A stretch of 64,000 nt of DNA from Maribacter sp. BPC-D8 (GCF_035207705.1 NZ_CP128187.1:4650001-4714000); one strand, 5' to 3'; positions 18,211-27,683 are shown, counted from the stretch's first letter. Program-made: numbers and translations. The notes: a model not told the origin generated them from the letters alone.

Positions 18211-18218
18211 CGAAGATA
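18211..18218 (-). promoter_or_regulatory. Probable -7 element for etfBA
   Basis: Read on the minus strand, TATCTTCG matches TAnnTTTG at seven of eight positions, 28 bases before the etfB start. Its -33 region would fall inside the palindrome at 18233-18258. Confidence 0.4.
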
Positions 18219-18232
18219 GCTATTTAAATCCT

Positions 18233-18258
18233 AATTTACTATGCATGCATAGTAAATT
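18233..18258. promoter_or_regulatory. Perfect 26-bp palindrome, probable operator
   Basis: The half-site AATTTACTATGCA is followed directly by its exact reverse complement. It lies between divergent etfBA and pdhB and overlaps the expected -33 region of the etf promoter. Its length and symmetry suit a dimeric repressor of the TetR or MarR type; no such regulator gene is in the window. Confidence 0.65.
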
Positions 18259-18307
18259 TTATAACTTTTTTTAAATCTGGCATTCTATTTTTTGATATTA
18301 TATTTCA

Positions 18308-18315
18308 TATTTTTG
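18308..18315 (+). promoter_or_regulatory. -7 promoter element for pdhB
   Basis: TATTTTTG matches the TAnnTTTG consensus exactly, 41 bases before ATG 18357. A -33 partner at the right distance is not obvious. Confidence 0.5.
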
Positions 18316-18356
18316 CTTGCTTTCTAGCATATAACAAAGAATAATATTTACCATAC

Positions 18357-19334
18357 ATGAAAACACTACAATTTAGGCAAGCAATAGCTGAGGCCATGTC
18401 CGAAGAAATGAGGAAGGATGAATCTATCTATTTGATGGGTGAAGAGGTAGCGGAATATAATGGCGCATATAAGGCTTCCAAGGGTATGTTGGATGAGTTT
18501 GGCCCAAAGAGGGTTATTGATACTCCAATATCAGAACTTGGTTTTGCAGGTATAGGCGTTGGTTCGACAATGACCGGTAATAGACCTATTATAGAGTTCA
18601 TGACCTTCAACTTTGCGTTGGTAGGTATTGATCAAATTATAAATAACGCTGCAAAGATCAGACAAATGTCTGGTGGGCAATTTCCTTGTCCTATAGTATT
18701 TAGAGGTCCTACAGGTTCTGCAGGTCAATTGGCGGCGACGCACTCACAAGCTTTTGAGAGTTGGTATGCCAACTGTCCGGGTTTAAAAGTAGTTGTACCA
18801 TCTAACCCAGCAGATGCAAAAGGATTATTGAAAGCTGCAATACGCGATAATGACCCTGTAATATTTATGGAGTCTGAGCAAATGTATGGTGATAAAGGTG
18901 AAGTGCCAGAAGGTGATTACACTATTCCATTAGGTGTTGCAGATATTCGTAGAGAAGGTAAAGACGTTACTATTGTTTCTTTTGGTAAGATTATTAAGGA
19001 GGCTGATAAGGCTGCCGATGAATTGGAAAAAGAAGGTATTAGCTGTGAGATTATCGATTTACGTACGGTAAAGCCTTTAGATTACGAAGCAATTTTGAAA
19101 TCTGTTAAGAAGACAAACCGTTTGGTGATTTTAGAAGAAGCTTGGCCATTTGGTAATGTAGCAACAGAAATTACATATCATATACAAGCACATGCATTTG
19201 ATTATTTAGATGCACCAGTTGTTAAAATAAACACTGCAGATACACCAGCGCCATATTCTCCTGTACTATTGGCAGAGTGGTTACCAAATCATAAAGATGT
19301 GGTTGAGGCTGTTAAAAGAGTTTTATACAAATAA
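18357..19334 (+). CDS. pdhB: Pyruvate dehydrogenase E1 component, beta subunit
   Basis: With an alpha subunit it forms the thiamine-diphosphate E1 enzyme that decarboxylates pyruvate for acetyl-CoA. The N terminus (FRQAIAEAMSEEM, YLMGEEVAEYNGAYK) and GPKRVIDTPISELGFAGIGVG are typical, and the C-terminal transketolase domain follows (IDLRTVKPLD, EEAWPFGNVATEI). Length is 325 residues. No E1 alpha, E2 or E3 gene is adjacent, so the complex is dispersed, as is common in flavobacteria. A branched-chain E1 beta is a less likely alternative. Confidence 0.9.
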   Translation: MKTLQFRQAIAEAMSEEMRKDESIYLMGEEVAEYNGAYKASKGMLDEFGPKRVIDTPISELGFAGIGVGSTMTGNRPIIEFMTFNFALVGIDQIINNAAKIRQMSGGQFPCPIVFRGPTGSAGQLAATHSQAFESWYANCPGLKVVVPSNPADAKGLLKAAIRDNDPVIFMESEQMYGDKGEVPEGDYTIPLGVADIRREGKDVTIVSFGKIIKEADKAADELEKEGISCEIIDLRTVKPLDYEAILKSVKKTNRLVILEEAWPFGNVATEITYHIQAHAFDYLDAPVVKINTADTPAPYSPVLLAEWLPNHKDVVEAVKRVLYK

Positions 19335-19359
19335 AAGATTTACTTTTGTAAAGTACTTT

Positions 19360-19393
19360 AGCTTCTCCGACCAAGTCTGGAGAAGCTTTTTTT
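19360..19393 (+). terminator. Rho-independent terminator of pdhB
   Basis: A 9-bp stem (AGCTTCTCC against GGAGAAGCT) with a 10-base loop is followed by a T run. It lies 25 bases after the pdhB stop. Confidence 0.9.
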
Positions 19394-19441
19394 ATTAGCA
19401 TGTTATTTGCGACAAAATTTTTTATTGAACGACGAATTTTA

Positions 19442-21943
19442 ATGAGAGGGATAATTTTCATATTCTTAAGTCTATGTATGTTCATAGCTCAAGGTCAGAC
19501 CAAAATTGGTGGTATTGTCATTGATGAGCAGGGTGAGCCTGTATCCTTCGCTAACGTATTCTTTAAAAATTCTACAGAAGGTACCATTACAAATGATGAT
19601 GGTCGTTTTTATATAGAGTCTGAAAATGAATATCCTATAGTAATTATATCGTTTATCGGTTATACAGATTATGAACTTCAGTTAGATTCTAAAGTTGCCT
19701 ATGACTTAGAAATAACCATGGTTGAAGCTGCAGAGCAGTTAAATGAAGTGGTATTGATAGCCGGCAAGCAATCTAAAAAGAATAATCCTGCGGTAGATAT
19801 TCTTCGTAAAATTTGGTCAAAAAAACGCCAGAACGGTGTTCGGCAGTTTGATCAATATGCTTTTGATAAGTATGAAAAAGTAGAGTTCGATTTAAATACG
19901 ATAGATAGTTCGCTTATAAAAAGTAAGGTCTTTAAAGGACTCGAATTTGTTTTTCAAGATTTAGATACTTCGCGTATAACGGGTAAAACATACTTGCCAA
20001 TTTTCTTAAACGAGACTTTTTCTAAAATTTATGGAGATAACAAAATCAAAGAAGAGAAAGAGGAAGTTTTAGGTAATAAGAATTCCGGATTCGAAAATAA
20101 TCAAGCGATCATAGCATTTGTACAAGACTTATATCAAGAGTATGATGTCTATAATAATTACCTGAAATTTTTCGATAAAAGTTTCACTAGTCCGCTATCA
20201 AAAACCGGAGTAGATGTATATAATTATGCCCTTCGAGATAGTGCTTTTATAGATAATAAGTGGTGTTATAATATTGTATACTATCCACGTCGTAAAAACG
20301 AATTAACTTTTAAAGGAGATTTTTGGGTAAATGATTCTACTTGGGCAGTAAAAAACATTAATCTTCAAGTTACCAAAAGTGCCAATATCAACTGGGTAAA
20401 AGAAATCTACATTGAGCAAGATTTTGAAGTAATGAATGATTCAGTGTTTCTTTTGAAACGCGATTATATGTTGAGTGATTTCAGTTTCAACAAAAAAGAA
20501 GAATCAAAAGGGTTGTACGGAAAGCGAACAAGTGTATATGATAATTACGAGTTCAATAAGGTTAAGCCAAGAGAGGTCTATAAAAAAGATAGAAACCCGT
20601 TAGATGTTACACAGATAATTAAAGACGATGCCTTTTGGGAACAGAACAGGTTAGAAAGTTTAAATAAAGATGAGCAGGGTATTTATAAGTTGCTCGACAC
20701 CCTTAAAACGGTACCCAAATTTAAAACCTATTATAATTTTGTAAGTATTTTAGGATCTGGCTATGTAGAAGTAGATAAATGGAACTTAGACCTAGGGTCT
20801 GTTTATGATTTCTTCGGATACAATACAGCAGAAGGCGCACGAGTGCGACTTGGAGCGAGAACCTACTATGGGCAAAACGATCTTTGGCGAATAGAAGGAT
20901 ACACTGCATACGGATTCAAAGATCATAAATTTAAACACGGCTTGGCGGGTAAAATGCTGTTAGATAAAAATAGCAGATTAATCGTCTCTGGTGGTAACCG
21001 TAGAGATATAGAGCAGCTCGGTGTTAGCCTAACGGCAACCAATGATGTCTTAGGTCGTAGTATTGCTTCTTCTTCTTTATTAACGGTAGGTGCAAATAAT
21101 AGATTAACGAATATTAATTTGAGTGCACTTAATTTTGAAATAGAGCCACTTACTAATTTAAAATTATCTGTAGGGGGTACTTTTAGAACTTTAAGTTCTG
21201 CACTGCCCGGTGATTTTAGTTTAGATTATGTAAATCCAGAATCTCCAACAGGGGTTTCATCAGAAATACGTCAATTCGATTTTAATGCATTGGTACTATA
21301 TACACCGGGTAAGAAAACGATAGGTTTTGGGGTAGAGCGTAGAGATGTAAATGATACCTACAGTACTATATTATTGAATTATACAAAGGGAACAAAGGGA
21401 GTGATGAATAGTGATTTTGATTACGACAAGCTTCAGTTTTCATATAGCCAACCATGGCAACTAGGTGGTTTTGGTAGATTGTTGAGTACAGTAGAGCTTG
21501 GTAAAACATTTGGTGAGGTTCCTTTGGGTCTGTTGAGTGTAGTGCCTGGTAATCAAACCTTTTTCTCTAATTATGGTACATTCCCAAATTTAGATTTTTA
21601 TGAATTTGTGACAGATACCTATGCAGCTGTTCATTTACAACATAACTTTAATGGTCGATTTTTCTCTAGAATTCCGTTCTTGAGAAAATATAATTTAAGA
21701 GAAATAGTAGCTGTTCGCGGAGTATGGGGAGATTTGTCTGATGAAAATATAGCACTAAGTGCGCCAGCAACAGTAAATACGCCATTACGTGCCCCGTCAG
21801 AAAAAATATACTATGAATATTCTTTTGGAATAGGGAACATATTTAAAGTATTCAGATTAGATTTCAATTTTAGAGGAAATTATTTAGAAAATCCCGATGC
21901 AAGAAAGTTCGGTGTAACCGGTACGTTTGGATTTGTCTTTTAA
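19442..21943 (+). CDS. DUF5686 outer-membrane protein with carboxypeptidase-like regulatory domain
   Basis: ATG 19442 gives a signal peptide (MRGIIFIFLSLCMFIAQGQ); the frame extends 14 codons upstream but that part is not signal-like. Residues ~20-100 form a CarboxypepD_reg-like beta sandwich (GGIVIDEQGEPVSFANVFF). The rest matches DUF5686: the FDQYAFDKYEKVEFDLN and ETFSKIYG segments in the first half, then a C-terminal beta barrel ending in an aromatic residue (FGFVF). The protein (833 residues) is expected in the outer membrane. Its function is unknown. It is monocistronic, after the pdhB terminator. Confidence 0.85.
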   Translation: MRGIIFIFLSLCMFIAQGQTKIGGIVIDEQGEPVSFANVFFKNSTEGTITNDDGRFYIESENEYPIVIISFIGYTDYELQLDSKVAYDLEITMVEAAEQLNEVVLIAGKQSKKNNPAVDILRKIWSKKRQNGVRQFDQYAFDKYEKVEFDLNTIDSSLIKSKVFKGLEFVFQDLDTSRITGKTYLPIFLNETFSKIYGDNKIKEEKEEVLGNKNSGFENNQAIIAFVQDLYQEYDVYNNYLKFFDKSFTSPLSKTGVDVYNYALRDSAFIDNKWCYNIVYYPRRKNELTFKGDFWVNDSTWAVKNINLQVTKSANINWVKEIYIEQDFEVMNDSVFLLKRDYMLSDFSFNKKEESKGLYGKRTSVYDNYEFNKVKPREVYKKDRNPLDVTQIIKDDAFWEQNRLESLNKDEQGIYKLLDTLKTVPKFKTYYNFVSILGSGYVEVDKWNLDLGSVYDFFGYNTAEGARVRLGARTYYGQNDLWRIEGYTAYGFKDHKFKHGLAGKMLLDKNSRLIVSGGNRRDIEQLGVSLTATNDVLGRSIASSSLLTVGANNRLTNINLSALNFEIEPLTNLKLSVGGTFRTLSSALPGDFSLDYVNPESPTGVSSEIRQFDFNALVLYTPGKKTIGFGVERRDVNDTYSTILLNYTKGTKGVMNSDFDYDKLQFSYSQPWQLGGFGRLLSTVELGKTFGEVPLGLLSVVPGNQTFFSNYGTFPNLDFYEFVTDTYAAVHLQHNFNGRFFSRIPFLRKYNLREIVAVRGVWGDLSDENIALSAPATVNTPLRAPSEKIYYEYSFGIGNIFKVFRLDFNFRGNYLENPDARKFGVTGTFGFVF

Positions 21944-22015
21944 TTCGATTAATTTTTACAATTATAACAACTTAGTAACGTTTCATAAGAAACTATAAAT
22001 TAAACAATTTTTAAT

Positions 22016-22543
22016 ATGGCAGCAGCAAATGGCTTAACCTTTGATGTTTTAATAGAAATTCCGAAAGGAAGTAGAAACAAGTACGAATACGATTTTGATT
22101 TACATAAAATTCGTTTTGACCGTATGTTGTTTTCTTCAATGATGTATCCTGGTGATTACGGATTCATACCTGAAACTTTAGCGTTGGATAAAGATCCATT
22201 AGACGTTTTAGTAATGGGAACGGAACCAACGTACCCAATGACGGTGATGGAAGTAAAGCCTATAGGTGTATTTCACATGACAGATGAGAAAGGTCCAGAT
22301 GAAAAAATTATCTGTGTACCAGTTTCAGATCCAATCTGGAGCAATAACAATGATATAAGTGATTTGAATCCGCATAGATTAAAAGAAATCGAACATTTCT
22401 TTCAAGTATATAAAGATTTAGAAAAGAAAAAAGTTGATACAGGTGGGTGGAGCGATGCTGCTAAAGCAGTCGAAATCTACCACGAATGTGTTAAGAGATA
22501 TGATGATAGTGAGCACAAAGCGAAGCGCACTTTTGTGATATAA
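22016..22543 (+). CDS. ppa: Inorganic pyrophosphatase, family I
   Basis: It hydrolyses pyrophosphate to phosphate in the cytoplasm. Family I hallmarks are YPGDYGFIPETLALDKDPLDVLVMG (key acidic residues in DKDPLD), VPVSDP and a C-terminal region with AKAVEIYHE. Length (175 residues) is typical. It has its own terminator and is followed directly by the membrane pyrophosphatase gene, so soluble and ion-pumping enzymes for the same substrate sit side by side. Confidence 0.96.
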   Translation: MAAANGLTFDVLIEIPKGSRNKYEYDFDLHKIRFDRMLFSSMMYPGDYGFIPETLALDKDPLDVLVMGTEPTYPMTVMEVKPIGVFHMTDEKGPDEKIICVPVSDPIWSNNNDISDLNPHRLKEIEHFFQVYKDLEKKKVDTGGWSDAAKAVEIYHECVKRYDDSEHKAKRTFVI

Positions 22544-22563
22544 ATAATATTTTACATCATTTG

Positions 22564-22597
22564 AGCCACTTTTTTTAATAAAAAGTGGCTTTTTTTA
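22564..22597 (+). terminator. Rho-independent terminator of ppa
   Basis: An 11-bp stem (AGCCACTTTTT against AAAAAGTGGCT) is followed by a run of Ts. It separates ppa from hppA. Confidence 0.9.
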
Positions 22598-22649
22598 TTC
22601 TATTCTAATTTACTACATTAGTCGAACTAACAACTAACAAATAGATTAA

Positions 22650-25076
22650 ATGGAGTCAATGATGATTTACATGCCAATTCTTATGGCAGTATTAGGCCTA
22701 ATTTACATGGGCATTAAAAGATCTTGGGTATTGAAGCAACATGCCGGAGATGGAAAAATGAAAGAAATATCAGACCACATTTATGAAGGCGCCCTTGCCT
22801 TTTTAAGTGCAGAATATAGGCTTCTGGCTATATTCGTAGTCGTAGTGAGTATTTTGCTTGCAATTGTTTCTTTTGTAGTGCCAACAACACATTGGCTAAT
22901 TGTAGTAGCATTTATTTTTGGTGCGGTATTTTCTGCCTACGCAGGTAATATAGGTATGAAAATCGCAACCAAGACCAATGTACGAACCACACAGGCAGCA
23001 CGTACCAGTTTACCTAATGCATTGAAAATTTCTTTTGGTGGTGGTACTGTAATGGGACTTGGTGTTGCTGGTTTAGCAGTATTAGGGCTTACAATCTTCT
23101 TTATAATATTCTTTCAATTTTTTATGGGCGGTGTTTGGACATCGACTATGGATATGACAATAGTTTTAGAAACCCTTGCAGGTTTCTCTTTAGGTGCTGA
23201 GTCTATTGCATTGTTTGCACGTGTTGGTGGTGGTATTTATACTAAAGCAGCAGATGTAGGCGCAGATTTAGTAGGTAAAGTAGAAGCAGGTATACCAGAA
23301 GACGATCCTCGTAACCCAGCTACAATTGCAGATAATGTAGGTGATAACGTAGGTGATGTTGCAGGTATGGGTGCAGATTTATTTGGTTCTTATGTTGCAA
23401 CAGTTCTTGCGGCTATGGTGTTGGGTAACTATGTAATTAAAGATATGGGTGGTAATATTACTGATGCCTTTGGTGGAATCGGACCTATATTATTGCCAAT
23501 GGCAATTGCGGGTGCAGGTATTATTATATCTATCATCGGTACCATGTTGGTGAAAATAAAAAGCAACGATGCCAAAGAAGCTGAGGTAATGGGTGCTTTG
23601 AATATTGGTAACTGGACATCAATTGTTTTGGTTGCAATCTCATGTTTTGGTTTGGTTACATGGATGTTACCTGAAACCATGAAAATGGAATTCTTTGGTG
23701 AAGGACTTTTAGAAATATCATCTATGCGTGTATTCTATGCCACTTTGGTAGGTTTAGTAGTAGGTGCAGTGATCTCTTCAGTAACAGAATATTATACAGG
23801 ATTAGGGAAGTCTCCGATCTTAAAAATTGTACAACAATCTTCAACAGGTGCGGGTACAAACATTATTGCAGGTTTAGCAACGGGAATGATTTCTACTTTC
23901 CCTTCTGTGCTTTTATTTGCAGCCGCTATTTGGTCATCATATGAATTTGCAGGTTTTTACGGAGTTGCTTTAGCCGCCTCTGCAATGATGGCAACTACAG
24001 CTATGCAATTGGCGATTGATGCCTTCGGACCAATTTCTGACAATGCAGGTGGTATTGCCGAAATGAGTGAGCAAGAACCTATCGTAAGAGAAAGAACAGA
24101 TATATTAGATTCTGTAGGTAACACAACTGCAGCTACAGGTAAAGGATTTGCCATTGCTTCTGCAGCATTAACATCTTTGGCATTATTTGCAGCCTATGTA
24201 ACGTTTACGGGTATTGATGGTATTAACATATTTAAAGCTCCGGTATTGGCAATGTTATTTGTTGGTGGTATGGTGCCAGTAGTATTCTCTGCATTGGCAA
24301 TGAATGCTGTTGGTAAAGCTGCGATGGAAATGGTACAGGAAGTTAGACGTCAGTTTAAAGAGATACCTGGTATTATGGAAGGTACAGGCAAGCCAGAATA
24401 TGATAAGTGTGTAGCTATCTCTACGAAAGCTTCTTTGAAAGAAATGATGTTACCTGGTTTATTAACTATCGGTTTTCCGTTGGTCATTGCATTCGTTCCT
24501 ATGTTATTCGGAATGAACAAATTGGCGATTGCAGAAATGTTAGGTGGTTATATGGCTGGTGTTACCGTATCTGGTGTATTATGGGCAATCTTTCAAAACA
24601 ATGCAGGTGGTGCTTGGGATAATGCCAAGAAATCATTTGAAGCAGGAGTTGAGATTAATGGTGAAATGACGTATAAAGGTTCAGAAGCTCATAAAGCAGC
24701 TGTAACTGGTGATACTGTTGGTGATCCGTTTAAAGATACTTCAGGTCCTTCAATGAACATCTTAATTAAATTGACTTGTTTAATCGGTTTGGTAATTGCA
24801 CCAATATTAGGTGGTCATGCAGAAGAAGGTGTTGCATCGTTAAATGATACAAAAGAGGTTACTATAGAAATGAATGTAGAAAGTGCTGATTTGGCGGAAG
24901 CTATTGTTACCTATTCTACTACGGTAAATGGTGAATCTATTACTGAAGAAGTAGTCTATAATGGTACAAAAGCAGAGGTTGAGGCACAATTGCAAGCATT
25001 TGAAAATGCAACAATTGAAAAGAAAGGAACCGCTACAGAAATTACTATAGAAAAAGTGGAGATTAATAAACAGTAA
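22650..25076 (+). CDS. hppA: Membrane-bound ion-translocating pyrophosphatase, K+-dependent type
   Basis: It couples pyrophosphate hydrolysis to Na+ and/or H+ export. The protein (808 residues, about 16 helices) has the substrate motifs GADLVGKVEAGIPEDDPRNPA (key DLVGKVE, EDDPRNP) and DNVGDNVGDVAGMGADLF. The GNTTAATGKG segment carries Ala and Gly where K+-independent enzymes have Lys and Thr, pointing to the K+-dependent class. The last ~75 residues after GGHAEEG form a hydrophilic acidic extension (starting about VASLNDTKEV) beyond the usual end. The ion specificity cannot be read with confidence from here. Confidence 0.94.
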   Translation: MESMMIYMPILMAVLGLIYMGIKRSWVLKQHAGDGKMKEISDHIYEGALAFLSAEYRLLAIFVVVVSILLAIVSFVVPTTHWLIVVAFIFGAVFSAYAGNIGMKIATKTNVRTTQAARTSLPNALKISFGGGTVMGLGVAGLAVLGLTIFFIIFFQFFMGGVWTSTMDMTIVLETLAGFSLGAESIALFARVGGGIYTKAADVGADLVGKVEAGIPEDDPRNPATIADNVGDNVGDVAGMGADLFGSYVATVLAAMVLGNYVIKDMGGNITDAFGGIGPILLPMAIAGAGIIISIIGTMLVKIKSNDAKEAEVMGALNIGNWTSIVLVAISCFGLVTWMLPETMKMEFFGEGLLEISSMRVFYATLVGLVVGAVISSVTEYYTGLGKSPILKIVQQSSTGAGTNIIAGLATGMISTFPSVLLFAAAIWSSYEFAGFYGVALAASAMMATTAMQLAIDAFGPISDNAGGIAEMSEQEPIVRERTDILDSVGNTTAATGKGFAIASAALTSLALFAAYVTFTGIDGINIFKAPVLAMLFVGGMVPVVFSALAMNAVGKAAMEMVQEVRRQFKEIPGIMEGTGKPEYDKCVAISTKASLKEMMLPGLLTIGFPLVIAFVPMLFGMNKLAIAEMLGGYMAGVTVSGVLWAIFQNNAGGAWDNAKKSFEAGVEINGEMTYKGSEAHKAAVTGDTVGDPFKDTSGPSMNILIKLTCLIGLVIAPILGGHAEEGVASLNDTKEVTIEMNVESADLAEAIVTYSTTVNGESITEEVVYNGTKAEVEAQLQAFENATIEKKGTATEITIEKVEINKQ

Positions 25077-25094
25077 TTTCACGTTTAGAATATA

Positions 25095-25127
25095 AAAAAC
25101 CATCAGCATTGCTGATGGTTTTTTTTT
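25095..25127. terminator. Bidirectional terminator between hppA and tonB-like gene
   Basis: A perfect stem (AACCATCAGC against GCTGATGGTT, loop ATT) has an A run before it and a T run after it, so it can stop transcription on both strands of this convergent pair. Confidence 0.92.
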
Positions 25128-25136
25128 GTTTTATAA

Positions 25137-25841
25137 CTATTGTAGTTTGAATGTGATTGGAATAGCAAAAGAAACTTTAACAGCAGAACCTCGTTGTTTA
25201 CCGGGAGTCATTTTTGGTAGTTTAGATAAAATTCTTACGGCTTCTTTTTCTAATACATCATGCGGACCTCTTTTTCGAATAGTACCGATGGTACCATCGT
25301 TATTAATCATGAATGTTGTATTCACTCTACCTTCAATGTTCATTTCTTGAGCCATTTCTGGGTAACGAAAGTTTTTACGAATATGCTTTTGCATCATGTC
25401 ATTAAAACAAGCCCTTTTGTCTTTTTCATTCTCACAACCTGGGAATACCGGAACTTCTTCAATGGTAATCCAGTTTACTTTTACTTCCTCGGGCACTTCT
25501 TCAACATCAAGGTCAGACATGTCAATAACTTCGGTATCTGGTGTTACTTCGATGGCGATAACTTCAGTTTCTTCAATAGGGTCATCATCCTCGACGATTT
25601 CTATTTCAATTGGTAAAGCTGGTGGTTTTGGTGGTGGAGTTACTTCTAATTGAAAAACAGTAGGCTCTTCTTCAATAGAGGGGTCAATATCGTTCATGGC
25701 TACATCAATGTCATAGATGGGGTCAAATGATTTCCATTCTAAGGCGGTGTACACCATACCTAATACTAATAGTAGTCCGATTACAAAGAACATTCCGCTC
25801 TTTTTGTTCAGGTCTTTCTGTGGATTCTTTTTTGGTCTCAT
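25137..25841 (-). CDS. TonB-type energy transducer
   Basis: This protein has the classical TonB plan. It has a short basic N terminus, one transmembrane anchor (residues ~17-35, MFFVIGLLLVLGMVYTALEW; hydrophobic core), a periplasmic Pro/Glu-rich spacer (TPPPKPPALP, then acidic repeats), and a C-terminal TonB domain (residues ~150-234, KNFRYPEMAQEMNIEGRV, FAIPITFKLQ). It should pass energy to outer-membrane receptors, possibly including the receptor-like protein at 30375-33053. No ExbB/ExbD genes are adjacent. Confidence 0.88.
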   Translation of the reverse strand: MRPKKNPQKDLNKKSGMFFVIGLLLVLGMVYTALEWKSFDPIYDIDVAMNDIDPSIEEEPTVFQLEVTPPPKPPALPIEIEIVEDDDPIEETEVIAIEVTPDTEVIDMSDLDVEEVPEEVKVNWITIEEVPVFPGCENEKDKRACFNDMMQKHIRKNFRYPEMAQEMNIEGRVNTTFMINNDGTIGTIRKRGPHDVLEKEAVRILSKLPKMTPGKQRGSAVKVSFAIPITFKLQ

Positions 25842-25851
25842 AATATTTGAA

Positions 25852-25902
25852 TTTTAGACTTGCATAAACAAGTAGGGTTATTATTTATTTGCTTGTCTAA
25901 AA
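25852..25902. repeat. Inverted repeat upstream of the tonB-like gene
   Basis: TTTTAGAC (25852-25859) and GTCTAAAA (25895-25902) are exact inverted arms separated by 35 bases; pairing continues imperfectly inward (GCA positions). It lies in the 5' region of the leftward tonB-like gene. The role is unknown. Confidence 0.4.
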
Positions 25903-26069
25903 CTATAGTAAACCTAAAGGCTGTGAAATGAGTAATGAGTTAACGCTGCTTTTGAGTGAGTGAAAGAGACATTCATTTGAAACAGGCACTTAGAATAATT
26001 GCTTATAAGTGGTAAAATCAATAATTCTTGAAATAAAAATTTTAAAGGTTGTTGAAAGACCGTAATTTT

Positions 26070-27077
26070 ATGGCCATGGGTATTTTCAAAAAAGATAAAC
26101 TTCAAATCATCAACTTTCAGTCATACGGAAGCACTAGTCGCTTGTATGTTAGGGGTAGGGCTATTGAAGATGAAAATATCGATTTAGATCAAAAAGGTAT
26201 TTTCAATTTGATGAAGAATACCTGGAAGCGTTTTGAAACCGATGAAATTAAAAATTCGCCTTTAAAAATCACCTTCTCTAATGGTGAGACGGTTCATGGT
26301 ACTACTGACGGAGACGGATATTATCTAATTGATGAGAATATATCGGGACTCCAAAAACTAGCAAATGAAGAAGGTTGGGTCACATTCGATTTGTCATTTA
26401 CTAAAGCCAATTTAAAACGAGAAATAATTCTACAAAACCGTTTTCCGGGGGAGATGTTGATACCTAGTGAGCATGCCAAATTTGGCGTTATCAGTGATAT
26501 TGATGATACTATTCTGCATACTGGCGTAGTTTCTTCGCTAAAATGGAAAGTGATTTTGAATACCATGTTCAAACGGGCAACCAAGCGATTGCAATTAGAA
26601 GGGACTTCAGATTTTTACACAAAATTACATCAAGGTAAATCGGGTAATGAGGCAAATCCGATATTTTATGTAAGTCATAGTCCGTGGAATTTGTATAGAT
26701 ATCTTGAGCTATTCTTGAAAACGAATAATTTTCCTAAAGGTCCTATTTTATTGCGTAGTATGGCTAGCTTTAAAATGAGGAAGAAGAGTGATGAGAAGCC
26801 GCAGAAGCAAAAAGAGATATCGAACTTATTAAAATCCTATCCAGATTTAAAATTTATACTAATCGGTGATAGTGGTGAAAAAGATGGCGATATTTATCAG
26901 GAGATTTCCACGCTATTTCCTGGTAGAATAAAAGCCATTTATTTACGAAGTGTAAATCACTCAAAACGAATGAAGAGAATAGAAAATCTATTTGTAGATT
27001 TTAAGGATATTCCCTTTTTAATGGTCAATAAAACAGCAGAAGCTATAGACCACGCCAAGAAAAACGGATTCATTTAA
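26070..27077 (+). CDS. App1/DUF2183-type phosphatidate phosphatase-like protein
   Basis: The 335-residue protein has the HAD-like signature DIDDTILHTG at about residue 145, then FYVSHSPWNLY and LIGDSGEKDGDIYQEI, which identify the DUF2183 domain of yeast App1 (a phosphatidate phosphatase). The N-terminal half (~130 residues) is a beta-rich domain of unknown role. ATG 26070 was chosen; the frame opens at a TTG at 26049, and a second ATG lies at 26076. No signal peptide is seen. It converges on pabC with a 3-base gap. Confidence 0.85.
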   Translation: MAMGIFKKDKLQIINFQSYGSTSRLYVRGRAIEDENIDLDQKGIFNLMKNTWKRFETDEIKNSPLKITFSNGETVHGTTDGDGYYLIDENISGLQKLANEEGWVTFDLSFTKANLKREIILQNRFPGEMLIPSEHAKFGVISDIDDTILHTGVVSSLKWKVILNTMFKRATKRLQLEGTSDFYTKLHQGKSGNEANPIFYVSHSPWNLYRYLELFLKTNNFPKGPILLRSMASFKMRKKSDEKPQKQKEISNLLKSYPDLKFILIGDSGEKDGDIYQEISTLFPGRIKAIYLRSVNHSKRMKRIENLFVDFKDIPFLMVNKTAEAIDHAKKNGFI

Positions 27078-27080
27078 GCT

Positions 27081-27683
27081 TTAGTCCTTTTTTATGTTTT
27101 GAATGGGAATCCACCTGCTCTCATCAAAATCATTGAGTGCATTGATCAACTGAAAACTTTCAAAATTTTGCAGCTCATCTACCGAAATAGATTTCTCGAC
27201 AATACGGTTTATAGCTAAAAGTCTTGCTCTGCAAGTACCTTCAAGCAGTGGAGTAGAAGGCGTTACTATTTGCTTGCCATCAAAGAAAAGTATATTTGAG
27301 TAAGATGCGTCTGTAACTAGTCCGTTTTTAATAATCAAAACATCATCAGCTTCTTCTCTTTTTAGAAAGAGTGCATTTAACTTTTTACGATTGTTCTTTT
27401 TTAAGGCGTAAGAGATGGTGTCGTCGTTTACTACTTTTAATGATGTAGGTATACTATTTTCATATTCAGAAAAAGAGAAACGGGTACCGTTCTGTTTGTA
27501 GCCAATGCGCAACTTATATTTTAAGTTGTCGTCTAAATTTGTTAGATGTATGCCATCAAATAACGTATAGGTTGGGTGTGTTTTATATTGCAGTATATAA
27601 GACCTGTTAAATCTAGCCTCATGGTATGCGGCATTCTTAATTTGGCTATTCTCAATGCAAACAGATTCAAATAATGGGTACAT
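27081..27683 (-). CDS. Aminotransferase class IV family protein, probable 4-amino-4-deoxychorismate lyase
   Basis: The 200-residue PLP enzyme is short but has the class IV fold: an N-terminal arginine region (HEARFNRS), the lysine-containing YALKKNNRKKLN stretch and the C-terminal VTDASYSNILFFDG and PLLEGTCRARLL motifs. Its start overlaps the end of the PabB gene by 17 bases, so the pair makes p-aminobenzoate from chorismate for folate: PabB makes aminodeoxychorismate and this enzyme releases pyruvate. The assignment to PabC rather than a D-amino-acid or branched-chain aminotransferase rests on this context. Confidence 0.85.
   Translation of the reverse strand: MYPLFESVCIENSQIKNAAYHEARFNRSYILQYKTHPTYTLFDGIHLTNLDDNLKYKLRIGYKQNGTRFSFSEYENSIPTSLKVVNDDTISYALKKNNRKKLNALFLKREEADDVLIIKNGLVTDASYSNILFFDGKQIVTPSTPLLEGTCRARLLAINRIVEKSISVDELQNFESFQLINALNDFDESRWIPIQNIKKD

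Noticed and set aside
18184..18356. The 18233-18258 palindrome as a terminator
   Set aside because: It has no T run on either side and lies between divergent genes, so an operator is more sensible.
19400..19441. 14-codon extension of the DUF5686 gene
   Set aside because: It directly follows the pdhB terminator and would place a non-signal segment before a clear signal peptide at 19442.
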